24,399 nucleotides of DNA from Sterolibacterium sp964521075 (GTDB lineage: Bacteria > Pseudomonadota > Gammaproteobacteria > Burkholderiales > Rhodocyclaceae): positions 1-24,399 of the forward strand of contig CAZFPI010000032.1 in NCBI GenBank assembly GCA_964521075.1, read 5' to 3'. A program made the position numbers and the translations under genes. Below, piece by piece: positions 8,327 to 17,224 of the stretch (position 1 is its first letter; each line of letters starts with the position of its first letter). The notes under the pieces were generated by a model, which had not been told where the DNA came from, made no database searches, and worked only from the letters and a program-made list of their open reading frames with translations.

Positions 8327-11300
8327 GAGGGAATCCCGTTATTCAGCGGCAGTGCGCCGGGGGGAGCACCGGTTTTTCTCACCCGGCGCAGACGAAGGCG
8401 ATCCAGCGCGAGATAGACCGCCGGTGTGGTGTAGAGCGTGAGCAGCTGGCTGAGGATCAGGCCGCCGACGATGGCGATGCCCAGAGGCCGCCGGAATTCC
8501 GCGCCCTCGGCAAAACCTGCGGCCAGCGGGATCGCGCCAAACAGCGCGGCCATTGTCGTCATCATGATGGGGCGGAAACGCAGCAGGCAGGCCTGGCGGA
8601 TGGCGATTTCCGGGCTCAGCCCTTCGCGCCGCTCCGCGTCGATGGCGAAGTCGATCATCATGATGGCGTTCTTCTTGACGATGCCGATCAGGAGGATAAC
8701 GCCGATGAGCGCGATGACTGAAAACTCGGTCTTGAACAGCAGGAGGGCCAGGATGGCGCCCACGCCCGCCGAAGGCAGGGTGGAAAGAATGGTCAGCGGA
8801 TGAATCAGGCTTTCGTAGAGGATGCCCAGCACCAGATACACCGTGATGAGGGCGGCCAGGATCAGCAGTGGCTGGGTCTTGAGGGAATCCTGAAAGCCTT
8901 TGGCCGTCCCCTGGAAGCTGCCCTGGACGGTCGAGGGGACACCCAGTTGGCGCAGGGCGTCGTCGATGGCGCGGGTGGCGTCCGACAACGATACGGCGGC
9001 GGGCAGGTTGAAGGAAATCGTCGAGGCCGCGAACTGCCCCTGATGATTGACGGCGAGCGGTGTGGCTGAAGGTTCCCAGCGCGCCAGCGCGGACAGCGGG
9101 ATGATGCGGGAAGCGTTGCCGCCGTTGCTGTCTGTGGTGACGATCTGGATATCCTTCAGTGTCTGCGGATTCTGCCAGTAGGGCGGCGCGGCTTCCATGA
9201 CAACGCGATACTGGTTGAGCGGGTTGTAAATGGTGGAGACGAGCCGTTGTCCGAAAAGGTTGTTGAGCGTGGTGTCGATAGCCTTGATGGATACCCCCAG
9301 ACGGGCGGCGGCGTCCCGGTCGATGACTAGCGTGGTCTGCTGGCCTTTGTCCTGCTGGTCGGTATTCACGTCGGCCAGTTGCGGCAGCTGGCTCAGGGCA
9401 TGGCGCACACGCGGCTCCCACAGGCGCAATTCTTCGATGCTGTCGGCTTGCAGGGTGTATTGGTATTGGGCATTGCCCGGCCGCCCGCCGATGCGGACAT
9501 CCTGCTGGGACTGCAGGAAAAGACTGGCGCCGGGTTCGCGGGCGAGCTTCGGGCGCAGGCGGGCGATGACCTCCTCGGAGGAAAGTTTGCGTTCGGCCAG
9601 CGGCTTGAGCGAGACGAACATCATTCCGCTGTTGCGCTGGCCGCCGCCGGTGAAGGCGACGACGTTATCGACGGCGGGATCGGCGCGGACGATTTCGACA
9701 TAGTTTTTCAGCTTTTCTTGCATGGCCTGAAAGGAAATGCTCTGGTCGGCCTGGATGCTGCCCATCAGGCGGCCCACATCCTGCTGCGGGAAGAAGCCTT
9801 TTGGGATGATGCCGTAGAGATAAATGTTGAGGCCGATGGTCGCCGCCAGAAGCAGGAGCATCCATTTGTCGTGTCTTAGCGCGGCATCGAGACTGCGGCA
9901 GTAGCCGGCCTGCATGGCGGAAAAAACGCGTTCAAAAATCCGGAAAAAGCCCGTCGGGGCCGATTCCCGCGCGGGCTTGAGCAGCCGCGCGCACATCATC
10001 GGCGTGGTGGTCAGGGAGAGCAGCAGCGAGATCAGAATGGCGACAGAAAGGGTGACGGCGAATTCGCGGAACAGACGGCCTACGATGCCGCCCATCATCA
10101 GGATGGGGATGAAAACGGCAATGAGCGACAGGCTCATCGAGAGCACCGTGAAACCAACTTCCCGCGCGCCCTGCCGGGCGGCTTCGCGTGGCGACAGGCC
10201 ATTTTCGATGTGGCGCGAGATGTTTTCCACCACAACCACGGCGTCATCGACGACAAAGCCCGTGCTGATTACCAGGGCCATCATCGAGAGCATGTTGAGG
10301 CTGTAGCCCAGCAGATACATGGCGGCAAAGCTGCCGATGAGCGAAACGGGCACGACGACGCTCGGAATCAGTGCTGCCCGGAAATTACGCAGGAATACCA
10401 GCACCACCAGAACGACCAGCACGACGGCGATGAACAGGGTGCGCTCTACTTCGGTCAGGGCCGCGCGGATGGCCGGTGTGCGATCCATGGTGACATCGAG
10501 CGACATGGCCGCCGGAATCGTTGCGCGCAGGGCAGGCGTCAGCGCGCGGACACGATCCACCGTGGCGACGATATTTGCCCCTGGCTGGCGGTAGACGAAG
10601 AGCATGACAGCCGGTTTTCCATTGACGAGCCCCGCGTTACGCACGTCCTGCATGGAATCCCTGACGTGGGCGACATCCTCGATGCGAATGGCTGCTCCCG
10701 CTTGCCAGCGGATGATGACCGGGCGATAGTCGGCGGCCGTGCGGGCCTGGTCGTTGGCGGCCAGCTGCCAGTGCTGCGCCTCATTTTCCAGGCTGCCTTT
10801 GGGGCGATTCACATTGGTGCTGATGATGGCGTTACGCACATCTTCCGGGCTGATCCCCCGCGCATTCATGGCGGGCGGGTCGAGCTCGACGCGCACGGCC
10901 GGCAGGGATGCGCCTCCGACCGTAACTTGCCCGACACCTTCGACCTGCGAGATTTTCTGCGCCAGGAGGGTGGATGCGGCGTCATACATCCGGGCGCGGG
11001 AGAGTGTGTCCGAGGTCAATGCCAGGATCATGATGGGTGCATCCGCCGGGTTCACCTTGCGCCAGGTCGGGTTTCCCGTGAGGCCGCCGGGCAGGAGTGG
11101 CCGCGCGGCGTTGAGTGCTGCCTGCACATCACGCGATGCGCCGTCGATGTCACGCGAAAGGTCGAATTGCAGGATGATGCGGGTATTGCCCTGGGAGCTG
11201 GTGGAGGTGATTTCCGTCACTCCGGCGATGACGCCCAGCGCGCGCTCCAGCGGCGTGGCGATGGTGGTGGCCATGGTGTCCGGGCTGGCTCCGGCGAGTG

Positions 11301-11448
11301 AAACCTGCACCGAAATCGTCGGGAAGTCGACCTGGGGCAGCGGGGATACCGGCAGCAGCCGGAAGGCCACCAGCCCGACGAGGGCGATGGCCAGCGTGAG
11401 CAGCCAGGTGGCTACGGGGCGGGCGATGAAGGTCGCCGAAGGGTTCAT
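8323..11448 (-). CDS. mdtC: Multidrug RND transporter, MdtC-like subunit
   Basis: Inner-membrane proton-driven efflux transporter of 1041 residues, the usual RND size. It has an N-terminal helix (RPVATWLLTLAIALVG), a first periplasmic porter loop, transmembrane helices with the proton-relay pair D401-D402 in GFVVDDAVVVVENISRHIE, a second large porter loop after about residue 540, and a final helix bundle with GIVKKNAIMMIDFA. Its closest known relatives are MdtC of the MdtABC pump, where MdtB and MdtC form a heterotrimer. The start ATG overlaps the mdtB stop (ATGA, 11448-11445). Substrates cannot be read from sequence; E. coli MdtABC exports bile salts and novobiocin, among others. The MdtC assignment rests on position and N-terminal sequence. 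Confidence 0.92.
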   Translation of the reverse strand: MNPSATFIARPVATWLLTLAIALVGLVAFRLLPVSPLPQVDFPTISVQVSLAGASPDTMATTIATPLERALGVIAGVTEITSTSSQGNTRIILQFDLSRDIDGASRDVQAALNAARPLLPGGLTGNPTWRKVNPADAPIMILALTSDTLSRARMYDAASTLLAQKISQVEGVGQVTVGGASLPAVRVELDPPAMNARGISPEDVRNAIISTNVNRPKGSLENEAQHWQLAANDQARTAADYRPVIIRWQAGAAIRIEDVAHVRDSMQDVRNAGLVNGKPAVMLFVYRQPGANIVATVDRVRALTPALRATIPAAMSLDVTMDRTPAIRAALTEVERTLFIAVVLVVLVVLVFLRNFRAALIPSVVVPVSLIGSFAAMYLLGYSLNMLSMMALVISTGFVVDDAVVVVENISRHIENGLSPREAARQGAREVGFTVLSMSLSLIAVFIPILMMGGIVGRLFREFAVTLSVAILISLLLSLTTTPMMCARLLKPARESAPTGFFRIFERVFSAMQAGYCRSLDAALRHDKWMLLLLAATIGLNIYLYGIIPKGFFPQQDVGRLMGSIQADQSISFQAMQEKLKNYVEIVRADPAVDNVVAFTGGGQRNSGMMFVSLKPLAERKLSSEEVIARLRPKLAREPGASLFLQSQQDVRIGGRPGNAQYQYTLQADSIEELRLWEPRVRHALSQLPQLADVNTDQQDKGQQTTLVIDRDAAARLGVSIKAIDTTLNNLFGQRLVSTIYNPLNQYRVVMEAAPPYWQNPQTLKDIQIVTTDSNGGNASRIIPLSALARWEPSATPLAVNHQGQFAASTISFNLPAAVSLSDATRAIDDALRQLGVPSTVQGSFQGTAKGFQDSLKTQPLLILAALITVYLVLGILYESLIHPLTILSTLPSAGVGAILALLLFKTEFSVIALIGVILLIGIVKKNAIMMIDFAIDAERREGLSPEIAIRQACLLRFRPIMMTTMAALFGAIPLAAGFAEGAEFRRPLGIAIVGGLILSQLLTLYTTPAVYLALDRLRLRRVRKTGAPPGALPLNNGIPS

Positions 11449-14400
11449 GGCGCGGCATCGTCTGCCGTCGCAGAACGGCGGGCGAGGCGGTCGAAGGCGA
11501 GATAGATCACGGGGGTCGTGAAGAGTGTCAGCACCTGGCTTGCCAGCAGCCCGCCCACCATGGTGATCCCCAGCGGGTGGCGCAGCTCCGAGCCCATGCC
11601 GCTGCCCAGCATCAGCGGTAGCGCGCCCAGGAGGGCGGCCAGCGTCGTCATCAGGATGGGGCGCAAGCGCAGCAGGCAGGCTTCAAAAATCGCTTCGCGT
11701 GGCGGTTTGCCTTCTTCGCGTTCGGCCTGCAAGGCGAAGTCCACCATCATGATGGCGTTCTTTTTGACGATGCCGATCAGCAGGATGATGCCGATCACGG
11801 CGATCATGCCCAGATCCTTGTCCGCCAGCATGAGGGCCAGCAAGGCTCCGATGGCCGCCGAAGGCAGCGTGGAGAGAATGGTGACGGGATGGATGAAACT
11901 CTCGTAGAGCACGCCCAGGACGATGTACATGGTGATGATGGCGGCGAGGATTAACAGCAGTGTGTTGGTCAGCGATGCCTGGTAGGCAAGTGCTGCGCCC
12001 TGAAACCGGGTTTCCAGGCTGGCGGGTGGGTCGAGTTCGGCCAGCGCGTCATGAATCGCCGCGACCGCCTCGCCCAGCGAGACACCCGGTGCGAGGTTGA
12101 AGGAGAGCGTGGCGGCCGGAAACTGGCCGATGTGGTGTGTCGCCAGCGAGGCGGGCTGTTCGCGGATGCGGGCGATGGCCGTCAGCGGCACACGGGCACC
12201 ATTGGGGGCGATGAGATGAAAGTTCTCGAGCGATGAAGGCGTCTGGCGGAATTCGGGGTGGACTTCCAGCACGACGCGGTAGAGATTGGATTGCGTAAAC
12301 AGGGTAGACACCAGCCGCTGGCCGAAGGCGTTGTAGAGTGCGTTGTCGATGGCGGCGACGGTAATGCCCAGCCGTCCGGCTGCTGCACGGTCGATGTCGA
12401 GCGTGGCTTGCAGGCCGTTGTCCTGCACGTCGCTGGCGATATCGCGCAGTTGTGGCAGGCGGGAAAAACGTTCGACGAGCCGGGGAGCCCATAGAGCCAG
12501 TTCGGCGGCATCGGCGTCTTGCAGGCTGAACTGGAACTGGGTGCGGCTGACGCGATCTTCGATGGTCAGATCCTGTACCGGCTGCATGAAACTGCGTGTT
12601 CCGGGCAAGGCGTCCAGCTTTTCCTGCAGGCGATGGATGACGGCTTTCGCATCCAGACTACGAACATTTTTCGGTTTGAGGTTGACCAGCATGCGGCCGC
12701 TGTTGAGCGTGACATTGGCCCCGTCGACGCCGATGAAGGAAGACAGGCTTTCTACTGCCGGATCGGTGAGCACGATGTCGGCTACGGCCTGCTGGCGTTG
12801 CGCCATGGCGGCGAAGGAGGTGGTTTGCGGGGCTTCGGTGATGAGCTGGATGACGCCGGTATCCTGCACCGGAAAGAAGCCCTTGGGGATGGCGACGTAG
12901 AGGAGTGCTGTCAGGCCCAGTGTGCCTGCGGCGACCCACAGGGTGGTTTTCTGGTGGTCGAGAACCCAGGAAAGCCAGATGCCGTAGTGATGGATGATGC
13001 GGTCGAACCATTGCCCCATGGCGCGCTGAAACCTGCCTTGTTTTTCTTCGGGCGTGTGGCGCAGCAGCCGGGCGCACATCATGGGCGTGAGTGTGAGAGA
13101 GACAACGGCGGAAATGAGGATGGCCACCGCGAGGGTGATGGCGAATTCGCGGAACAGGCGGCCTACTACGTCGCCCATGAACAGAAGCGGGATCAGTACG
13201 GCGATGAGCGAAACCGTGAGGGAAATGATGGTGAAGCCGATCTGGCGGCTGCCCTTGAGGGCGGCTTCCAGCGGCGGCTCGCCCGCTTCGATGTGGCGCG
13301 CCACGTTTTCGATCATGACGATGGCGTCATCGACGACAAAGCCGGTGGCGATGGTCAGTGCCATCAGCGTCAGGTTGTTGATCGAGAAGCCGGCCAGATA
13401 CATGACGCCGAAGGTTCCCACCAGCGACAGCGGGACAGCTACGGCCGGGATGATCGTGGCAGACAGATTCCGCAGAAAAACGAAGATGACCGCGACGACA
13501 AGGGCTACGGCCAGCAGCAGTTCGAGCTGTACATCGCGCACCGAGGCGCGGATGGGTGTTGTGCGGTCGGTCAGCAGTTGCACATCGACCGTGTCGGGCA
13601 GGGTGGTCTGGAGTTTCGGCAGCAAGGCCTTGATGCCCTCGACGGTCTGGATCACGTTCGCGCCGGGCTGACGCTGGATGTTGAGGAGTATGGCGGGGGT
13701 GCGGTTGGCCCAGGCCGCGAGGCGTTCATTTTCCGCGCCGTCGATGATTTCTGCGACATCCTGCAGGCGGATGGGCGCACCGTTTTTCCAGGCGAGGACG
13801 AGCTGGCGGTATTCTTCGGCGGACTTGAGCTGGTCGTTGGCATCCAGCGTCGAGGCGCGCAAGGGGCCATCGAAACTGCCCTTGGGCATGTTGACATTGG
13901 CATTGCCGATGGCGATACGCAAATCGTCGAGATTCAGGCCCCGCGCGGCGAGCTTCGCCGGGTTGGCCCGGATGCGCACGGCGGGGCGATGGCCGCCAGC
14001 AAGGCTCACCAGGCCGACGCCGGGCAGTTGCGAGAGTTTTTGCGCCAGCCGCGTATCGACCAGGTCTTCGACTTTCGGCAGCGGCAGCGTGGCCGAGGTG
14101 ATGGCCAGGGTGACGATGGGCGAGTCCGCCGGATTGACCTTGCTGTAGATCGGCGGCATGGGTAGATCGCCCGGCAGGAAGGTGCTGGCCGCGTTGATTC
14201 CGGCCTGCACTTCCTGTTCGGCCACATCCAGCGAAAGCGAGAGCGCGAATTGCAAGGTGATGACCGATGCGCCGCCCGAACTGGATGAGGACATTTGCTT
14301 GAGCCCTGGCATCTGGCCGAATTGCCGCTCCAGCGGGGCAGTGATGGAGGAGGTCATCACCTCGGGGCTGGCTCCCGGGTAAAGCGTGGTGACCTGGATC

Positions 14401-14531
14401 GTCGGGTAATCCACTTCGGGGAGTGCCGACACGGGCAGAAGCCGCCAGGCCATCAGGCCCGCCAGCAGGATCGCCACCATCAGCAGCGAAGTCGCCACCG
14501 GGCGCAGGATGAACAGCCGGGAGGGATTCAT
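11445..14531 (-). CDS. mdtB: Multidrug RND transporter, MdtB-like subunit
   Basis: First of two tandem RND transporter genes, 1028 residues. The N-terminus MNPSRLFILRPVATSLLMVA and the segment LPEVDYPTIQVTTLYPGASPE are characteristic of MdtB. The proton-relay aspartates D401 and D402 are present in GFVVDDAIVMIENVARHIE, and the C-terminal half repeats the fold with GIVKKNAIMMVDFALQAE. It is similar along its length to the next gene, consistent with an old duplication and heterotrimer formation. It overlaps mdtA by ATGA (14531-14528) and mdtC by ATGA. Function in a tripartite multidrug pump is well supported by family; the substrate range is unknown. Confidence 0.92.
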   Translation of the reverse strand: MNPSRLFILRPVATSLLMVAILLAGLMAWRLLPVSALPEVDYPTIQVTTLYPGASPEVMTSSITAPLERQFGQMPGLKQMSSSSSGGASVITLQFALSLSLDVAEQEVQAGINAASTFLPGDLPMPPIYSKVNPADSPIVTLAITSATLPLPKVEDLVDTRLAQKLSQLPGVGLVSLAGGHRPAVRIRANPAKLAARGLNLDDLRIAIGNANVNMPKGSFDGPLRASTLDANDQLKSAEEYRQLVLAWKNGAPIRLQDVAEIIDGAENERLAAWANRTPAILLNIQRQPGANVIQTVEGIKALLPKLQTTLPDTVDVQLLTDRTTPIRASVRDVQLELLLAVALVVAVIFVFLRNLSATIIPAVAVPLSLVGTFGVMYLAGFSINNLTLMALTIATGFVVDDAIVMIENVARHIEAGEPPLEAALKGSRQIGFTIISLTVSLIAVLIPLLFMGDVVGRLFREFAITLAVAILISAVVSLTLTPMMCARLLRHTPEEKQGRFQRAMGQWFDRIIHHYGIWLSWVLDHQKTTLWVAAGTLGLTALLYVAIPKGFFPVQDTGVIQLITEAPQTTSFAAMAQRQQAVADIVLTDPAVESLSSFIGVDGANVTLNSGRMLVNLKPKNVRSLDAKAVIHRLQEKLDALPGTRSFMQPVQDLTIEDRVSRTQFQFSLQDADAAELALWAPRLVERFSRLPQLRDIASDVQDNGLQATLDIDRAAAGRLGITVAAIDNALYNAFGQRLVSTLFTQSNLYRVVLEVHPEFRQTPSSLENFHLIAPNGARVPLTAIARIREQPASLATHHIGQFPAATLSFNLAPGVSLGEAVAAIHDALAELDPPASLETRFQGAALAYQASLTNTLLLILAAIITMYIVLGVLYESFIHPVTILSTLPSAAIGALLALMLADKDLGMIAVIGIILLIGIVKKNAIMMVDFALQAEREEGKPPREAIFEACLLRLRPILMTTLAALLGALPLMLGSGMGSELRHPLGITMVGGLLASQVLTLFTTPVIYLAFDRLARRSATADDAAP

Positions 14532-15793
14532 TGCGGGCGGGAGCTGCGGTGGCCGTTACCGTTGCTGCGCGCGCCGTCACTCTTGCCTGCCCTGGGCGTG
14601 GCGTCTTCCGCAGAGGCGGCTTTTCCGGCGCCTGGCTGCGAAATTTCGACCTTCGCGCCATCTTTTAGCTTGTCCGCGCCGTCGATCACTACGCGGTCGC
14701 CTTCCTTCAGGCCATGTTCGATGACGACCTGCTCTCCGGAGGCTGAAACCACCCCCGGGGAAACAGGCCGCATGGCAACCCTGCCATCGTCGGCGACAAC
14801 CAGCATGAAGCTCCCCTGGCTGCCCCGCTGTACGGCGGCCGAGGGGGCCAGCAAAACATTGTGCAGACGGTTTTCCTGCAGGCGGATATTGACGAACTGA
14901 TTGGGAAATAGACGTTCATCCGCATTGGCGAATTCCGCCTTGAGCTTCACCGTGCCGGTGCTGGTATCTACCTGATTGTCGATACTTACCAGCCGGCCTT
15001 GCGCCAGGCGGGTCGAGCCGCTGCTGTCATATGCATCGACGGCCAGCGTCTTGCCGGCGCGCTGGCGTTCCAGCACCCCGGCCAGCTTGTCGGCAGGAAT
15101 GGCGAAGACGACATTGATCGGGCGTGTCTGTGTCATGACGACCAGCCCGTTTGCATCCCCTGGCTGCACGAGATTTCCCGCGTCGACCTGACGCAAGCCA
15201 AGACGGCCATCGAAGGGAGCGCGGATGCGGGTGAAATCGAGCTGGAGGCGGGCGGCATCCAGCAGTCCGCGATCATTTTTGACCGTGCCTTCATACTGGC
15301 GTACCAGAGCTTCCTGGGCGTCCACCTGCTGGCTGGCAATGGCATCCTGCTGAAGGAGGCTGCGGTAGCGCGCCAGATCGACGCGGGCGTTGGAGAGCTG
15401 GGCTTCGTCACGCGCCAGTTGCCCGGCCGCCTGGTCGAGCTGCGCCTGAAAAGGGCGCGAGTCGATTTCGGCCAGAATCTCGCCCGCCCGGACGAGCTGC
15501 CCCTCGTGGAAGGCGATGCGAACGAGCTGCCCTGTCACCCGAGCCCGGACAGTCGCCGTGTTTCTTGCCATTACCGTGCCCGGAGCCTGCAAGGTGATGT
15601 CGGCATCTCCACGAACTACCGCTGCCGCCTGGACAGGCTGGGGGCGGTCGCCACCAAACGGTCTTTTGCCGGAGCGCGGGGCAGATGCCGTGTCAGTGGC
15701 GCGATTGACATGCCAGACGGTAGCCCCTGCCACGCCCAGGACGATCGCGGCTGAAAGCAGCCAGCGTCCGGATAGCAAACCGGCTTGTTTCAT
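14528..15793 (-). CDS. mdtA: RND efflux periplasmic adaptor (membrane fusion protein), MdtA-like
   Basis: Periplasmic adaptor linking the RND pump to the outer-membrane channel, 421 residues from the chosen start. The frame is open far upstream, but the ATG at 15793 is preceded by GGAG with good spacing, and the product then begins with an uncleaved or signal anchor (WLLSAAIVLGVAGATVW, about residues 11-27). Domains in order: lipoyl half-motif near residues 75-107, alpha-hairpin coiled coil about 108-165, second lipoyl half (FTRIRAPFDGRLGLRQVDAGNLVQ is split across 180-205), beta-barrel about 205-290, and a membrane-proximal domain. The tail is Gly/Ser/Arg rich and likely disordered. It is the first gene of the efflux operon. 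No regulator such as BaeSR is seen in the window. Confidence 0.92.
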   Translation of the reverse strand: MKQAGLLSGRWLLSAAIVLGVAGATVWHVNRATDTASAPRSGKRPFGGDRPQPVQAAAVVRGDADITLQAPGTVMARNTATVRARVTGQLVRIAFHEGQLVRAGEILAEIDSRPFQAQLDQAAGQLARDEAQLSNARVDLARYRSLLQQDAIASQQVDAQEALVRQYEGTVKNDRGLLDAARLQLDFTRIRAPFDGRLGLRQVDAGNLVQPGDANGLVVMTQTRPINVVFAIPADKLAGVLERQRAGKTLAVDAYDSSGSTRLAQGRLVSIDNQVDTSTGTVKLKAEFANADERLFPNQFVNIRLQENRLHNVLLAPSAAVQRGSQGSFMLVVADDGRVAMRPVSPGVVSASGEQVVIEHGLKEGDRVVIDGADKLKDGAKVEISQPGAGKAASAEDATPRAGKSDGARSNGNGHRSSRPQ

Positions 15794-16130
15794 GTTTTCT
15801 CCAGGGATTCTTGAATTTCCGAAGGGGTGTGATTCAACGACGGGGGAAGGGTTCCCGTGATCCTCATGATTATCCCTGACGCAAGCCTCGTTGGCTCTGG
15901 CAGCCCTGCCCGCCGGGCGAAAATTTCGGTGCGGAGCGAAATCCGGGAGGCTGGCGCATTCAAACTCATTGGGTAAAGTTAAAAAGGCTTTTTTTTCAAT
16001 CAGGTATCTATGTTTTGTAAGAAAAAACCTTACATTAAAACCCGAGCTACGCCGATAGCGACGCTTGACAGGTTTTTGCATAATCCGCTCGCCTTTCCAA
16101 CCTATAAGCTGGAAATCAAAGGAGAGCACC
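15794..16130. promoter_or_regulatory. Divergent mdtA / flhD intergenic regulatory region
   Basis: These 337 bases separate the efflux operon (leftward) from flhDC (rightward) and must hold promoters for both. The middle, about 15970-16085, is visibly A/T-richer than the surroundings. Visible elements include a TTGACA at 16065-16070, CATAAT at 16079-16084 and TATAAG at 16103-16108, but none pair at a convincing 16-18 base spacing, so I do not assign a specific promoter. An inverted repeat lies at 16016-16034. No convincing small gene was found. Confidence 0.55.
16016..16034. promoter_or_regulatory. Inverted repeat TGTAAG-N7-CTTACA, candidate operator
   Basis: Perfect 6-base arms around a 7-base A-rich spacer, located about 97 bases before the flhD start and 223 bases before mdtA. 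The symmetry and position between divergent genes suit a dimeric regulator-binding site. As a hairpin it is short and unlikely to be a terminator. Which regulator would bind is unknown. Confidence 0.4.
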
Positions 16131-16448
16131 GTGAAAATGACCGACACTTATAACGATATAAAGGAAGTCAACCTTGCCTATCTCATGCTGGCGCAGAGCA
16201 TGATTCGTGCAGACCGGGAAAATGCGATTTTTCGTCTGGGCATCAGCCAGCAGATCGCCGATATTCTCGATCGCCTGACACCGGGGCAAGTGTTGAAGAT
16301 GGCCAGTGCGGACATGCTGCTGTGCAGCTTCCGTTTCGATGACAGCCTGCTGCTGAATCTGCTCGCCAATCACGAGCGGGAACAGGGCGTGAGCCGTGTG
16401 CATGCCGCCATTCTGGCGGCTGGCAAACCTGTCGAAACCGTCGGCTGA
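16131..16448 (+). CDS. flhD: Flagellar transcriptional activator FlhD
   Basis: Subunit of the FlhD4C2 master activator of class II flagellar genes; cytoplasmic DNA-binding complex. I choose the GTG at 16131 (105 residues) because AGGAG at 16120-16124 stands 6 bases before it, whereas the ATG at 16137 would be 12 away. The GTG start also places the conserved cysteine of LLCSFRFD at position 65, the same number as the intersubunit disulfide cysteine of E. coli FlhD. Family signatures are clear: IKEVNLAYLMLAQSMI, AIFRLGISQQIADIL and SFRFDDS. flhC follows after 125 bases. The gene is divergent from the efflux operon. Confidence 0.95.
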   Translation: MKMTDTYNDIKEVNLAYLMLAQSMIRADRENAIFRLGISQQIADILDRLTPGQVLKMASADMLLCSFRFDDSLLLNLLANHEREQGVSRVHAAILAAGKPVETVG

Positions 16449-16573
16449 TAAACAACGAACCGCCCGCAACGCCTGCCCTGCCGGGTCGCTGTTGCCGTGC
16501 GCTGTTTGTCTGTTTGTGTCTGGTACGTCGGTCTTTCTGGCTTCCTTTGACGCGTTCATGAGGATAAACCCCG

Positions 16574-17137
16574 ATGCGTAATAAATCCGTCATCTCCGAA
16601 GCGAGAGACATTGGTCTGGCCGTCGAGCTGATCCAGCTTGGCGCGCGGCTGCAGTTGCTCGAAACGGAAACCAGCCTGAGCCGGGAGCGGCTGATCCGCC
16701 TCTACAAGGAAGTGCGCGGTGAGTCTCCTCCGAAGGGCCTGCTCCCTTTTTCTACTGACTGGTTCATGACCTGGCAGCCCAATATGCATGCCTCGCTGTT
16801 CATGGCCTATTACAACTTTTTGCTGAGCCACACGGAACTGCGCGACCTGAATTTGACCATCAAGGCTTACCGCATGTACCTGGAGCAGGTCGGGCGTAAC
16901 GAGATGGATACCGTTTTGTCCCTGACCCGCGCCTGGACCATGGTGCGCTATTTCGATGCCAACATGCTGGCACTGGCTACCTGCAAGTGTTGCCAGGGGC
17001 AATTCGTTGCCCACGCCTATGACCCTGGCAAGGCTTACGTCTGCGGCCTGTGCAATGTCCCGGCAAGAGCCGGGCGAACGCGACGCAGTGCCGCGCGCCA
17101 GCAGGAAGAAGCCGCCAGCGCGCGGAAAACTGCCTGA
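16574..17137 (+). CDS. flhC: Flagellar transcriptional activator FlhC
   Basis: DNA-contacting, zinc-binding partner of FlhD. It has 187 residues, typical of the family. Cysteines C137, C140, C157 and C160 (CKCC and CGLC) match the zinc ligands of E. coli FlhC in both spacing and numbering; C139 is an extra. The core signatures GLLPFSTDWFMTW and HASLFMAYYNFLL are intact. AGGA lies upstream of the ATG at a slightly long spacing. The tail after residue 162 is Arg/Ala rich. It is followed not by motAB, as in many Betaproteobacteria, but by a metanogen-output-domain-like protein and a cyclic-di-GMP enzyme. Confidence 0.96.
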   Translation: MRNKSVISEARDIGLAVELIQLGARLQLLETETSLSRERLIRLYKEVRGESPPKGLLPFSTDWFMTWQPNMHASLFMAYYNFLLSHTELRDLNLTIKAYRMYLEQVGRNEMDTVLSLTRAWTMVRYFDANMLALATCKCCQGQFVAHAYDPGKAYVCGLCNVPARAGRTRRSAARQQEEAASARKTA

Positions 17138-17139
17138 TC

Positions 17140-17154
17140 CCCGGCTTGGCCGGG
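17140..17154 (+). terminator. Small GC hairpin just after flhC
   Basis: CCCGGC and GCCGGG pair perfectly around a TTG loop, starting 3 bases after the flhC stop. The following bases (TAATGGTTTATC) are only weakly T-rich, so this is at best a weak terminator or an mRNA 3'-end protector. The next gene begins 70 bases later. Confidence 0.35.
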
Positions 17155-17224
17155 TAATGGTTTATCATCCCGAAGCAGCCTTCATTCTTCATGGAGGCTG
17201 GCCGATTGCTGAAAGGATGTTGCC

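Noticed and set aside
12519..14165. A 548-codon plus-strand frame opposite mdtB, and similar frames opposite mdtC and the GGDEF-EAL gene
   Set aside because: Same antisense effect; the opposite strands encode clear RND transporter and cyclic-di-GMP domains, and these products look like random Asp/Gly/Arg/His-rich sequence.
16051..16058. GCCGATAG before flhD, resembling the sigma-28 -10 element GCCGATAA
   Set aside because: No TAAA-type -35 element stands at the required distance; the nearest TAAA is four bases too close. flhDC is also usually not a sigma-28 target.
16065..16108. TTGACA with TATAAG as a sigma-70 promoter of flhD
   Set aside because: The spacing between them is 32 bases, far beyond 16-18, and TTGACA to CATAAT is only 8. 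Elements were noted but not called as a promoter.
15794..16147. N-terminal extension of the adaptor protein MdtA by 118 codons
   Set aside because: It would cover the divergent regulatory region and place the signal anchor deep in the protein. The ATG at 15793 has a GGAG ribosome site.
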